Position numbers and translations under genes: made by a program
Notes under the pieces: model-generated
What the model saw: the letters and a program-made list of their open reading frames with translations, nothing else
Told to the model about the DNA's origin: nothing
Database searches by the model: none
Shown: piece by piece, positions 53,288 through 62,390 of the stretch
Numbering within the stretch: the first letter of the stretch is position 1
Layout of the letters: the number at the start of each line of letters is the position of its first letter
Source: Petrosia ficiformis
Lineage: Eukaryota; Porifera; Demospongiae; Haplosclerida; Petrosiidae
Direction of reading: 5' to 3'
NCBI GenBank assembly: GCA_947044365.1
Contig: OX345650.1
Span: forward strand, 1,686,673 to 1,750,672
DNA: 64,000 nt

Positions 53288-53603
53288 TAAGAACATCAAA
53301 TTTGCAACAAATTATAGAAAAGAAATATCACAAATACTAAACAACATATACTTGTAGTACATTAACAAATATCACTGTGTAGTGTAATGGAAAACACAGT
53401 TACTATAGATTGGGAATTCTTTATTGATAAATAACTTTTGCTGCTACATCTATCAACATAAATTACCATTTGAAAAAAAAAATCCCAATCTATATAGTAT
53501 GTTACATGTAAGTATATACACAGGTACTAGTGGATAGTGTAGGTATAACTTGGTGCATGTTATAACAAAACTACATACTGATACACGCATACATATGCCT
53601 AAC
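53288..53603. other. 3' flank of U19
   Basis: Cassette with inverted repeat arms at 53402 (ACTATAGATTGGGA) and 53483 (TCCCAATCTATATAGT, with a TA insertion). No gene. Confidence 0.65.
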
Positions 53604-55277
53604 TTAATTCACATCTATAACAGTGAAAATACTTTCAGAGTACTGTTCATCTTGTCTATTCTCAAAGATATGATCATACGTAGCTTTTGCAACAGCATGA
53701 ACTTCATAATCTTCATTCTTACGTCTTCTTTGATACCATCTAGCAATGAATATATATATAATCATTCCTATAATACATATAACAATCTGTGATAACAATA
53801 CCCAGAAACTACAAGATACTCTACCAGGACCACCAATATTCCAAAAAATGAACGCACGTCCAATGTTCAGATACAAAGCACGAAAGAACCAATAGGTACC
53901 TAAAATCATTCCACTCGTATTTGCTGGAGCTTGACTGATTATGAATTCCATTACATAGAGGATGCTTAGGGCATCAGCAAGACCAGAGAATACCAAAGGA
54001 ATGCTATAATACAAAAATGAGATTTGTACAAGATCATCTCTTGTTGATGGTAAGGTTGTAGCACATACAACATCTCTTGGTGTGACAATGTGTCCAACAA
54101 GTTCAAGGACTATCATACAAAGTAGTGCTATTAATATTAAAATATAAGAGACACCTATGCCTCTCAATGCTTTTAGTATGAAGTATTCTATTTTTGGAAA
54201 TAGTGGAATAATGACTAGCTCGAAGAGTGGTATCAATAGGATGATTTGACTTCTCAATCCCAATTGTAATGCGTATGATCCCTGACCATTAAGAGCAGTT
54301 GTGGCTCCTTCAAATGTGTTGACGTATCTCAAAACACCAGAAGTCAAAATCACATGATAAAATGGAATGTAGAATCCAAATGTACTAAGTATCACTGCTA
54401 CAATCCTCCAAAATGTTTTTACATTCTCTACATCCTCTTCTGAAAATGGACCACCATATTTACTCTTCCCAAGATCCACTCGAGAGGGTATTTTATTCTC
54501 CCAGTATGTGAAAGCACTTCTATTCTGGGGACTCTTGTGATACAAGGCATACTTTAACACATTATAAACTATTTTGTATGGATTATTCTTCTGTGTACCA
54601 ACCAGTTCGTAATAATTATCAAAACACACATGTAGGCATAAAGCTACTGATATGAAGAGAAATATCATAATTTCTGCGATTAGAACAAATTCTGAATCAT
54701 TACTACTTGCTATACCATATCCAATTACTAGTCCTGAGACAAGTCCCCATACAATCCAGTAAACAAAAGCCCTTGCATGTGTGTTTGGCTTATCCCTTAA
54801 CTGATCCAGTCCATAAGCAGGTATGTTTGTAATGAGTCCTGCATTTCCTATTATCAATAATAACAATGCCACACCTGATATTCCATACTTTGCTATATTA
54901 ACAGGGAGTCCACATGTACCATACTGAATACTATAACTAATACACTGTAGTAGAATACCACACCAACATGACCATAAACTCAAATTAACAGCTCTTTTTC
55001 TACCAATTACAGTATCGGCTAACCACCCAATTAATGGAAAAAGTACTGCTAAGATAGTAACCTCAATCGCACGAAATATATCTTGAATAGTATTATGAAC
55101 AATATCTGGTATAGGTTCAAAGCAAGATGACTTTTCAGCATTTGTTACAAGTTGAGATATAATTATTAAGCTAATTGGAAAACACAATCCTGCAACAATA
55201 GTAAAGAGAACCAGTAACCATGCTGGAAGGTTCATTTTACGACTCTTGAGCTCTTTGATATACATTTTGATGTACAT
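53604..55277 (-). CDS. U19: POT/SLC15-like MFS transporter, intact
   Basis: 557 codons from MYIKMYIKELKSRKMNLPAW. The most divergent intact member: helix 1 TIVAGLCFPISLIIISQ, loop 1 NAEKSSCFEPIPDIVHNTIQ, GWLADTVIGRKRAV in the motif A loop, and helix 5 WGLVSGLVIGYGIASS. The lead-in to helix 12 has two extra residues (IGGPGRVSCSFW), shared with U20 and U22. QNRSAFTYW replaces ENRSAFTYW. The tail ends IFTVIDVN, the second tail type, with no PDZ-like end but YDHI kept. POT blocks are present (LEF is MEF here: YVMEFIISQAPANTSG). No ExxER. Confidence 0.85.
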   Translation of the reverse strand: MYIKMYIKELKSRKMNLPAWLLVLFTIVAGLCFPISLIIISQLVTNAEKSSCFEPIPDIVHNTIQDIFRAIEVTILAVLFPLIGWLADTVIGRKRAVNLSLWSCWCGILLQCISYSIQYGTCGLPVNIAKYGISGVALLLLIIGNAGLITNIPAYGLDQLRDKPNTHARAFVYWIVWGLVSGLVIGYGIASSNDSEFVLIAEIMIFLFISVALCLHVCFDNYYELVGTQKNNPYKIVYNVLKYALYHKSPQNRSAFTYWENKIPSRVDLGKSKYGGPFSEEDVENVKTFWRIVAVILSTFGFYIPFYHVILTSGVLRYVNTFEGATTALNGQGSYALQLGLRSQIILLIPLFELVIIPLFPKIEYFILKALRGIGVSYILILIALLCMIVLELVGHIVTPRDVVCATTLPSTRDDLVQISFLYYSIPLVFSGLADALSILYVMEFIISQAPANTSGMILGTYWFFRALYLNIGRAFIFWNIGGPGRVSCSFWVLLSQIVICIIGMIIYIFIARWYQRRRKNEDYEVHAVAKATYDHIFENRQDEQYSESIFTVIDVN

Positions 55278-56177
55278 CTGTGAGCTAGCTGTCCTCCATC
55301 AAATTAGTTGTGATACAAATATATATATGGATAAAGTACACTCTGCTCGAGTTACTTAGTCTTCACAGTAAGTGACTGCATCTCAAATGATAGGTAAAAT
55401 CTGCAAGAGTTGCTTATACATACATGTGGGAGGATTCTAATACCAAATGCCAGTTATCACAATTGTATTAAAGATAGTAGCAAGTGTGTATTATACTAAT
55501 GAACTATGACCTATTATATACAAATATACATAGTGTCACATGATACTGTAGTATTTATATGTATACTAAAAACTATGTATAAATAATCATTGTCATTAAT
55601 ACGTATTATAATTATATATCAGAGTATGGTAGCAAACTCAACACTTGCATATAATCCTGCATAAGTATATTTTCTTGGTGTTTGTGTACAGTGTGTATGG
55701 TACAGTATAATCAGTGTAGTACAGTATAGTAAGTATAGTACAGTACAGTACAGAGTAGTACAGTACATTACCTGTTTGGTAACACTATACAAGTACTATA
55801 GGGAAGTGTGTCTACACTGTACAGTATACTATCAGCTTGGCTGTACTATACAAGAAGGGTTTAGTAAGATAGAAAGCTTTAAATGGAAAAAACATTTTAA
55901 AGAATCATAGGTGAGGCCGAACGTCATATAGTGTTTAAATTGTGACATCATTAGATAATAATAACGCACTTTTATGAGAGAATTTGCTCATTAAAGATGT
56001 TTCCTGTCTTACTGACTACAAATTAACTAAATTTGAACACCTTGACTACTGTGGCGCAGCGACACACCATTAAAGAGCTTTTTGCTAGTGTATCAACTCT
56101 TGATAGGTCCAGTACCACAGTAGAGAGTCACAATGATATAGCAAATGGCAAATTTGCACATCATCAGGCCACATCAT
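55278..56177. other. intergenic cassette upstream of U19
   Basis: No gene. 5' flank of U19 (shared with U10 and U11: GAGCTAGCTGTCCTCCATCA), CAGTA array at 55685-55770, shared cassette up to GGCCACATCAT, where the MITE follows. Confidence 0.65.
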
Positions 56178-56658
56178 ACACTATAAAAAATAATAGGTTA
56201 TTTTAACTGTCAGTTGGTTACAGGAGTTTCGGTGTAATGTTATTTTCCTCAATGCTAATTTGTTTTTCTTGCTAGGTAATATTTACAAGTACTAGTTTCA
56301 ATTCATCTTGATCTATATTGACTAGTATATAAAAGCATAGTAACAAAAACAGCAACACAATGTATATAGCATAATAATAATTATTATAGGTATAAGGTGT
56401 GGTGTGTTTACACTGTATCATAAGCTAACACCTGCGAAACAACAGATATTGCATACTTTCAGAATAAGTGTTATGTACACAAATTTTTACTTATAATAAC
56501 AAATAATATCCGTTGTATTTAAATTACTTTATTATGGCATGTGCTTATATACTAGTCAAAATAGATAATATTGTAGTCTCAGGAGCATATTAATAATACT
56601 GTATTGAAACTCATGTAACCAAATGAAGGTTAAAATAACCCATTAATTTTTACAGTGT
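56178..56658. mobile_element. 481-bp MITE, uninterrupted copy
   Basis: Ends ACACTATAAAAAATAATAGG and, inverted, ACACTGTAAAAATTAATGGG, both followed by TTATTTTAAC and a TTGGTTAC..GAGTTTC stretch. Their outer 50 bases resemble those of the 25133 element, so the two are related families with different interiors. A second copy at 59709-60621 has the same length once its own nested insertion is removed. Confidence 0.85.
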
Positions 56659-57014
56659 AGCTTTATTAAGATAATTATTATAATCAAAAATGTTAAAAGC
56701 AACAAATTCCATCAAATTATAGAAAGGAAATATCATATATACTAAACAACATATACATTTATAAATGTCAGTGTGTAGTGTAATGGAAAGCATAGGTACT
56801 ATAGATTGGGAATTCTTTACTGATAATTAAATTTTGCTGCTACTTCCATCAACTAAATTACCATCCTTGAATTGTTTTTTGTTTACAGTAAAAAATCCCA
56901 ATCTATAGTATGTTACATGTATGTACATACACAGGTACTAGTGGTTAGTGTATGTATAAGTTGGTGCATATTATAAAGTTGGTGCATACTGATACACACA
57001 TACATATACATAAC
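56659..57014. other. 3' flank of U20
   Basis: No gene. Inverted repeat at 56798-56909 with exact arms (ACTATAGATTGGGA and TCCCAATCTATAGT). Confidence 0.7.
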
Positions 57015-58634
57015 TTAATTCTTATCTATAACAGTACAAGTACTTTCAGAATATTGTTCTTCTTGTCTACTCTCAAGGATATGATCATATGTAGCTTTTA
57101 CAACAGCATGAACTTCATAATCTTCATCCTTACGTCTTCTTCGATACCATCTAGCAACGAATATATATATAATCATTCCTATGATACATATACCAATCTG
57201 TATTAACAATACCCAGAAACTACCAGATACTCTACCAGGACCACCAATATTCCAAAAGAAAAACATACGTCCAATGTTCACATACAAAGTACGAATGAAC
57301 CAAAGTGTACCTACAATCATTCCACTCATGTTTGCTGGAGCTTGACTGATTATGAATTCCATTACATAGATGTTGATTAGGGCATCTGCAAGACCAGCGA
57401 ATACTAAAGGAATGCTATAATATAAAAATGAAATTTGTACAAGATCATCTCCTGATGTGACATTTTGTCCAACAAGCTCAAGGACTATCATACAAAGTAG
57501 TGCTATTAATATTAAAATGTAAGAGACACCTATGGCTCTCAATGCTTTTAGTATGAAGTATTCTATCTTTGGGAATAATGGAATAATGACTAACTCAAAA
57601 AGTGGTACCATTATGAGGATTTGACTGTCAAATCCCAAATATAATGCAGATGCTCCCTGACCATTAAGAACAGTTTTGGCTCCTTCAAATGTATTGATGT
57701 ATATTGTAACACCATAAGTAATCACATGATAATAGGGAATAAATAATCCAAATGTACTAAGTAGCACTGCTACAATCCTCCAAAACGTTTTTACATTCTC
57801 TACATCCTCTTCTGAAAATGGACCACCATATTTCCTCTTCCCGAGATCCACACGAGATGGTATTTCATTCTCCCAGTATGTGAAAGCACTTCTATTCTCG
57901 GGACTCTTGTGATACATGGCATACTTTAACACATTATAAACTATTTTGTATGGATTATTCTTCTGTGTACCAACCAGTTTGTAATAATTATAAAAACAAG
58001 CATGTAGGCATAGAGCTACTGATGTGAAGAGAAATGTCATAATTCCTGTAATTAGAACAAATTCTGGATCATTACTACTTCCCATACCAATTCCAATTAC
58101 TAATCCTAAGAGGAGTCCCCATACAAACCAGTGTACAAAAGCCCTTGCATGTGTATTTGGCTTATCTCTTAACTGATCCAGTCCATAAGCAGGTATGTTT
58201 GTAAAGAGTCCTGCAGTTCCCAGCATCACTAATAACAATGCCACACCTGATATTCCATACTTTGCTATATTAACAGGTAGTCCACATGTTGCATACTGAA
58301 TACTATAACTAATACACTGTAGTAGAATACCACACCAACATGACCATAAACTCAAATTAATAGCTCTTTCTCTACCAAATATAGTATCAGTTAACCACCC
58401 AATTAATGGAAAAATTACTGCTAAGATAGTAAACTGAATCCCATAAAATATAACTTGAATAGTAGCATCCACATCAGATATAGCTTCAAAGCAAGATGAC
58501 TTTTCAGGATTTGTTACAAGTGAAGATATAATGTTAAAACTATATCCAAAACACATTGTTGCAACAATAGCAAAGAGAACCAGTAACCATGCTGGAAGGT
58601 TCATGTTACGACTCTTGAGCTCTTTGATATACAT
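57015..58634 (-). CDS. U20: POT/SLC15-like MFS transporter, intact
   Basis: 539 codons from MYIKELKSRNMNLPAW; an in-frame ATG 14 codons upstream (58676, MRLICLESLENNLQ) lies in the flank and is less likely to be used. Helix 1 is AIVATMCFGYSFNIISS, shared only with U8, of which this is the intact partner. Loop 9-10 is short (VGQNVTSGDDLVQ) and lacks the VVCATS Cys. Helix 10-11 reads INIYVMEFIISQAPANMSG. The tail ends TCTVIDKN. KYAMYHK replaces KYALYHK in the conserved loop. POT blocks are intact; ExxER is absent. Confidence 0.85.
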   Translation of the reverse strand: MYIKELKSRNMNLPAWLLVLFAIVATMCFGYSFNIISSLVTNPEKSSCFEAISDVDATIQVIFYGIQFTILAVIFPLIGWLTDTIFGRERAINLSLWSCWCGILLQCISYSIQYATCGLPVNIAKYGISGVALLLVMLGTAGLFTNIPAYGLDQLRDKPNTHARAFVHWFVWGLLLGLVIGIGMGSSNDPEFVLITGIMTFLFTSVALCLHACFYNYYKLVGTQKNNPYKIVYNVLKYAMYHKSPENRSAFTYWENEIPSRVDLGKRKYGGPFSEEDVENVKTFWRIVAVLLSTFGLFIPYYHVITYGVTIYINTFEGAKTVLNGQGASALYLGFDSQILIMVPLFELVIIPLFPKIEYFILKALRAIGVSYILILIALLCMIVLELVGQNVTSGDDLVQISFLYYSIPLVFAGLADALINIYVMEFIISQAPANMSGMIVGTLWFIRTLYVNIGRMFFFWNIGGPGRVSGSFWVLLIQIGICIIGMIIYIFVARWYRRRRKDEDYEVHAVVKATYDHILESRQEEQYSESTCTVIDKN

Positions 58635-59310
58635 CTGTAAGTTATTCTCCAATGATTCTAAACAAATTAGTCTCAAGTGTGTCTTATACTAATTCTTTAA
58701 CCTATAATATATACACGATGTCACATGATATGGTAGTAATGTATAAGTAATCAATGTTATTGTTATAATGTGTAATACATATTATAATTATATATATATA
58801 TATTATATTTATACAAATATATATATATATATTAGAGTATAAGGAAATGTGTCTGCACTGAGTTAACTGTACATATACAGTACAGTATACTAAGTGTAGT
58901 GCAGTACACCTACACTAAAGTGTAGTACATTATAGTACAGTAGAGTGCAGTACAGTATGATACACATTTGGTAACACTAACAAGTACTATAGGGAAGTGT
59001 GTCTGCACTGTACATGTACAGTACAGTGTAGTAAGTGTAGTATAGCATAGTGTTCTAGTTCTTAAAAGTTCCAGTTCTGGAACTTTTTTGTTGTTGTTTA
59101 CAGTTCCAGTAGTAGTTCTAAAACCTTTATTTGGATAATTTGAGTTCCAGTTATAGTTCTAGAACCTTTATTTTGATAATGTTAGTTCCAGTTGTAGTTC
59201 TGCCTAATACTAGTTCTATTGTGCCAGGTGCTGGTACTCATCAGCTGTGCATGATATTATTATCAAAACAAGTTGTAAAACGCTAAAATTAGTACCCTTC
59301 CATACTGCAA
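58635..59310. other. 5' flank of U20, duplicate of 24293-25132
   Basis: No gene. Same order as upstream of U8: flank, (TA)n at 58790-58835, sparse CAGTA array, GTTCCAGTT-rich body. It lacks the foldback at 24770-24945 and so gives that insertion's empty site. Confidence 0.75.
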
Positions 59311-59543
59311 AAATGAACCGGTTATTTTAACCCTTATTTGGTTACAGGAGTTTCAATGCTATATTGATAATAAATATTATGCTTGTGAGATAAATTATTG
59401 TAAATTCTCAATCAATTATCTGTGGAGAATAATGTTATTTGTTGACAAATTCCACAACTTTGTACTTATAATAACAAATAACAAATAACAGATAAAAAAC
59501 AACGAATAAATATATTTTTTAAACATTTGTATATATATATAAT

Positions 59544-59574
<31 letters not shown>

Positions 59575-59708
59575 TATATATACAAATATTTTAAAAAATC
59601 TATTTGCTATTTATTATTTGTTATTACACAACTTTGTACTTATAATAACAAATAACAGACAACGAATTAAAACATTTGCGTATATAGATATATATATATG
59701 ATATATAT
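59311..59708. mobile_element. left half of the 25133-type MITE
   Basis: Begins CTGCAAAAATGAACCGGTTA and follows the 25133 element through its (TA)n centre, then breaks at about 59708, where the next element starts. It lacks the AAAATAACCGGTTCAATGCT duplication of the other copy and therefore shows the ancestral left end. Confidence 0.75.
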
Positions 59709-60621
59709 ACACTATAAAAAATAATAGGTTATTTTAACCTTCAGTTGGTTACAGGAGTTTCGGTGTAATGTTATTTTCCTCAATGCTAATTTGTTTTTCT
59801 TGCTAGGTAATATTTACAAGTACTAGTTTCAATTCATCTTGATCTATATTGACTAGTATATAAAGCATAGTAACAACAAGATATATAGAGAAAAAAGTAT
59901 CCCTATGATTGCTTTGTGGTGTCCAGCATTCAGTAATCATGGCTAACTTTATGATGCCTGAAACACATCAGCCTATTATAGTTATTATTTTGATTATCTA
60001 CTCTGTTTACCTTTTAAAGAACCTTGTAGAACTTTAAGAAAATATTTCAGGTAGAATAGCTAGCTATTAGTTCTAGTTTCTACGTAAGCTACACAGGTTT
60101 CTTTCAGCTGGTCTGTAGAGCTTGAGCGCGCGTTCTTTTACGCACCACGCCCATTAATTGACCGAGCCCCCGGGAATGATGTAACTTCCTTAACTTAACT
60201 ACGTATACAACGCATACTCGCGTAAGTGACACAAACATATAAATATATAATAATTATTTATAGTTCGAACCCGTGGGAAAGCAATCATAGGGATGGCCCT
60301 ACGGGCCATAAAAACAGCAACACAATGTATATAGCATAATAATAATTATTATAGGTATAAGGTGTGGTGTATTTACACTGTATCATAAGCTAACACCTGC
60401 GAAACAACAGATATTGCATACTTTCAGAATAAGTGTTATGTACACAAATTGTTACTTATAATAACAAGTAATATCCGTTGTATCTAAATTACTTTATTAT
60501 GGCATGTGCTTATATACTAGTCAAAATAGATAATATTGTAATCTCAGGAGCATATTAATAATACTGTATTGAAACTGATGTAACCAAATGAAGGTTAAAA
60601 TAACCCATTAATTTTTACAGC
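59709..60621. mobile_element. MITE of the 56178 family, split by a nested insertion
   Basis: The left part to about 59875 and the right part from about 60311 match 56178-56658 closely. Its right end, TTAATTTTTACAG, runs straight into a CAGTA array (60622). Confidence 0.85.
59876..60310. mobile_element. nested insertion with subterminal inverted repeats
   Basis: ATCCCTATGATTGCTTT at 59899-59915 is exactly inverted at 60278-60294. The piece interrupts GTAACAAAAACAGC of the host MITE. It is notably more GC-rich than its surroundings (GAGCGCGCG, CCGAGCCCCCGGG) and ends with GGCCCTACGGGCCAT. No open frame of note. The terminus is not assigned to a superfamily. Confidence 0.75.
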
Positions 60622-61013
60622 ACAGTATAGTAAGTGTAGTACAGTTCAGCTACAGTAGAGTGTAGTACAGTATAATACAGTAGAGTGCAGTACAGTATAG
60701 TACGTAACAGTAGAGTGCAGTACAGCGCTAGCCTCGTATCGCACTCTACTGATTCGACTGTTTGCTCATGCACTAATTAACATGCAAAATAACACGAGGT
60801 CACTGAAGGGTGTGTCAGTTTGTTGTACATAATAACATGGACAAGATCTGGTCCTGGTTTGGAACTAGATCAGGATATTTGAAATTGAAATTTTCTTTTT
60901 ACTGTGAAAAAACCCAATATATGGTTAGTATGGTATGTTATATACACAGGTACATGTGTATACTAGTGGCTAGTGCATATATTACTATATCTACACACAT
61001 ACATATACATAGC
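60622..61013. other. CAGTA array, MITE interior fragment, 3' flank of U21
   Basis: Array at 60622-60725. From 60760 the sequence matches the interior of the 5192/44349 element (ATGGACAAGATCTGGTCCTG), then the 3' flank of a transporter unit. The 101-codon plus-strand frame here is not recognised and is not conserved at 44450. Confidence 0.55.
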
Positions 61014-61105
61014 TTAAACAACATCTATAACAGTAAAACTACTCTCAGAATACTGTTCTTCTTGTCTATTCTCAAGGATATGATCATATGTAGCTTTTAC
61101 AACAG
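61014..61105 (-). pseudogene. U21: POT-like transporter, last codons only
   Basis: About 30 codons of the tail (VKATYDHILENRQEEQYSES) ending with a stop, joined at 61106 to the UPF1-like fragment copy C. It marks the left junction of that block, as U16 does for copy B. Confidence 0.8.
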
Positions 61106-61408
61106 CACTGACTGATCAAGGAATACCAAGAACAGGGTTTGTTAGTTGAAGGACCTCTCAATAATTTTGTAAGAACGAATGCATCTTAGTAAACCTGTGA
61201 AAATAATGAATAAGAATAATCCAGTAAGTTCACACTTTATATTTAATAATTACATTAATAATATCACATGATTGTCACATGATCATTACACAGGGTGCTC
61301 ATTTCATGTCTCGTGCTATGTTTAGTGCTAAAGATGCTCTTCTTCCCCACATCATCCACTTCATCCTAAACATCTTCAGTACAAGAGTCAAATGCATGAT
61401 AGTCAATG
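61106..61408 (+). pseudogene. UPF1-like internal exons, copy C
   Basis: Starts within LIKEYQEQGLLVEGPLNNFV, frameshifted before MHLSKPVK (ACGAATGCATC), then a GTAAGT donor and a second exon from about 61296 (GAHFMSRAMFSAKDALL) that frameshifts in the Ser-rich stretch, as copy A does. It lacks both the upstream and terminal exons. Closest to copy A (9033-9345), but without copy A's 4-base duplication. Confidence 0.7.
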
Positions 61409-61439
61409 TGAGTTTATAATATGTACAAATTAGTATTGT

Positions 61440-61700
61440 ACAAGAACTGAATTATCTAAACAGTACAGTACGATATAATACAGTACAGTACAGTACAGTA
61501 CAGAGTAAAGTACGATATAGTAGAGTATAGTAAAACCCCTCTTGTGGACATCTACCGATTGACCTGTCAATACTGTTGCAACCCCTCTCATGCAGTACAT
61601 TGCAATACAGTGCGTTATAGTACAATACATTACATTACAGTACAATACGGTACAGTACAGTACAATTACAGTACAGTACAGTACACTGAGGAGCTTATCT
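61440..61700. repeat. CAGTA/TACAG array
   Basis: Third occurrence of the array that ends the UPF1-like block (see 9395 and 48330). Confidence 0.85.
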
Positions 61701-62390
61701 GTGGTACTCATCACCTCAACATTTCTGTTATGTGGGTTATATACATGTAAATATGTAATAAGTACTGGTATGTATATCTAAACAGTACAGTAACTAACAG
61801 TACATTACCTGTTTGGTAACACTATACAAGTACTATTGGGAAATGTGTCTAAACTGTACATGTACAATACTGTATAATATCTGGTTGGTAGTACTATATA
61901 AGCAGGGTTTGATTTAGGGTATATAGTACATGTAAGAAAGAAATCTTAAAAGTGGGAAAACATATCAAAATCACAGGTCAGGCCGAACTTATAACAAACT
62001 ACATGTATTTAACTTTTGAACATCTGAATGCTGTGACTAGTTAATTAATTAATGATAATTATTATAATCAAAAATATTAAGAGCAACGAAAAGAAATATC
62101 ACATATATTAACAAAACATATACTTGTAATACATTAACAAATATCAGTGTGTAGTGTAATGGAAAATACAGTTACTATATAGATTGAGAATTCTTTACTG
62201 ATACATGTATTTTGCTGCTACTTCCATCAACATAAATTACCATCCTTGAAATTTTTTTTCTGTAAAAAAAATCTCAATCTATAGTATGTTACATGTATGT
62301 ATATACACAGGTACTAGTGGTTAGTGTATGTATAACTTGGTGCATATTATAACAGATCTACATACCGATACACACATACATATGCATAAC
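61701..62390. other. cassette and 3' flank of U22
   Basis: No gene. Matches 9640-10460, with the stretch equivalent to 9955-10090 mostly deleted. In the inverted repeat at 62173-62285 both arms have changed: the left arm has GATTGAGA and the right TCTCAATC, so pairing is kept. Confidence 0.65.
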
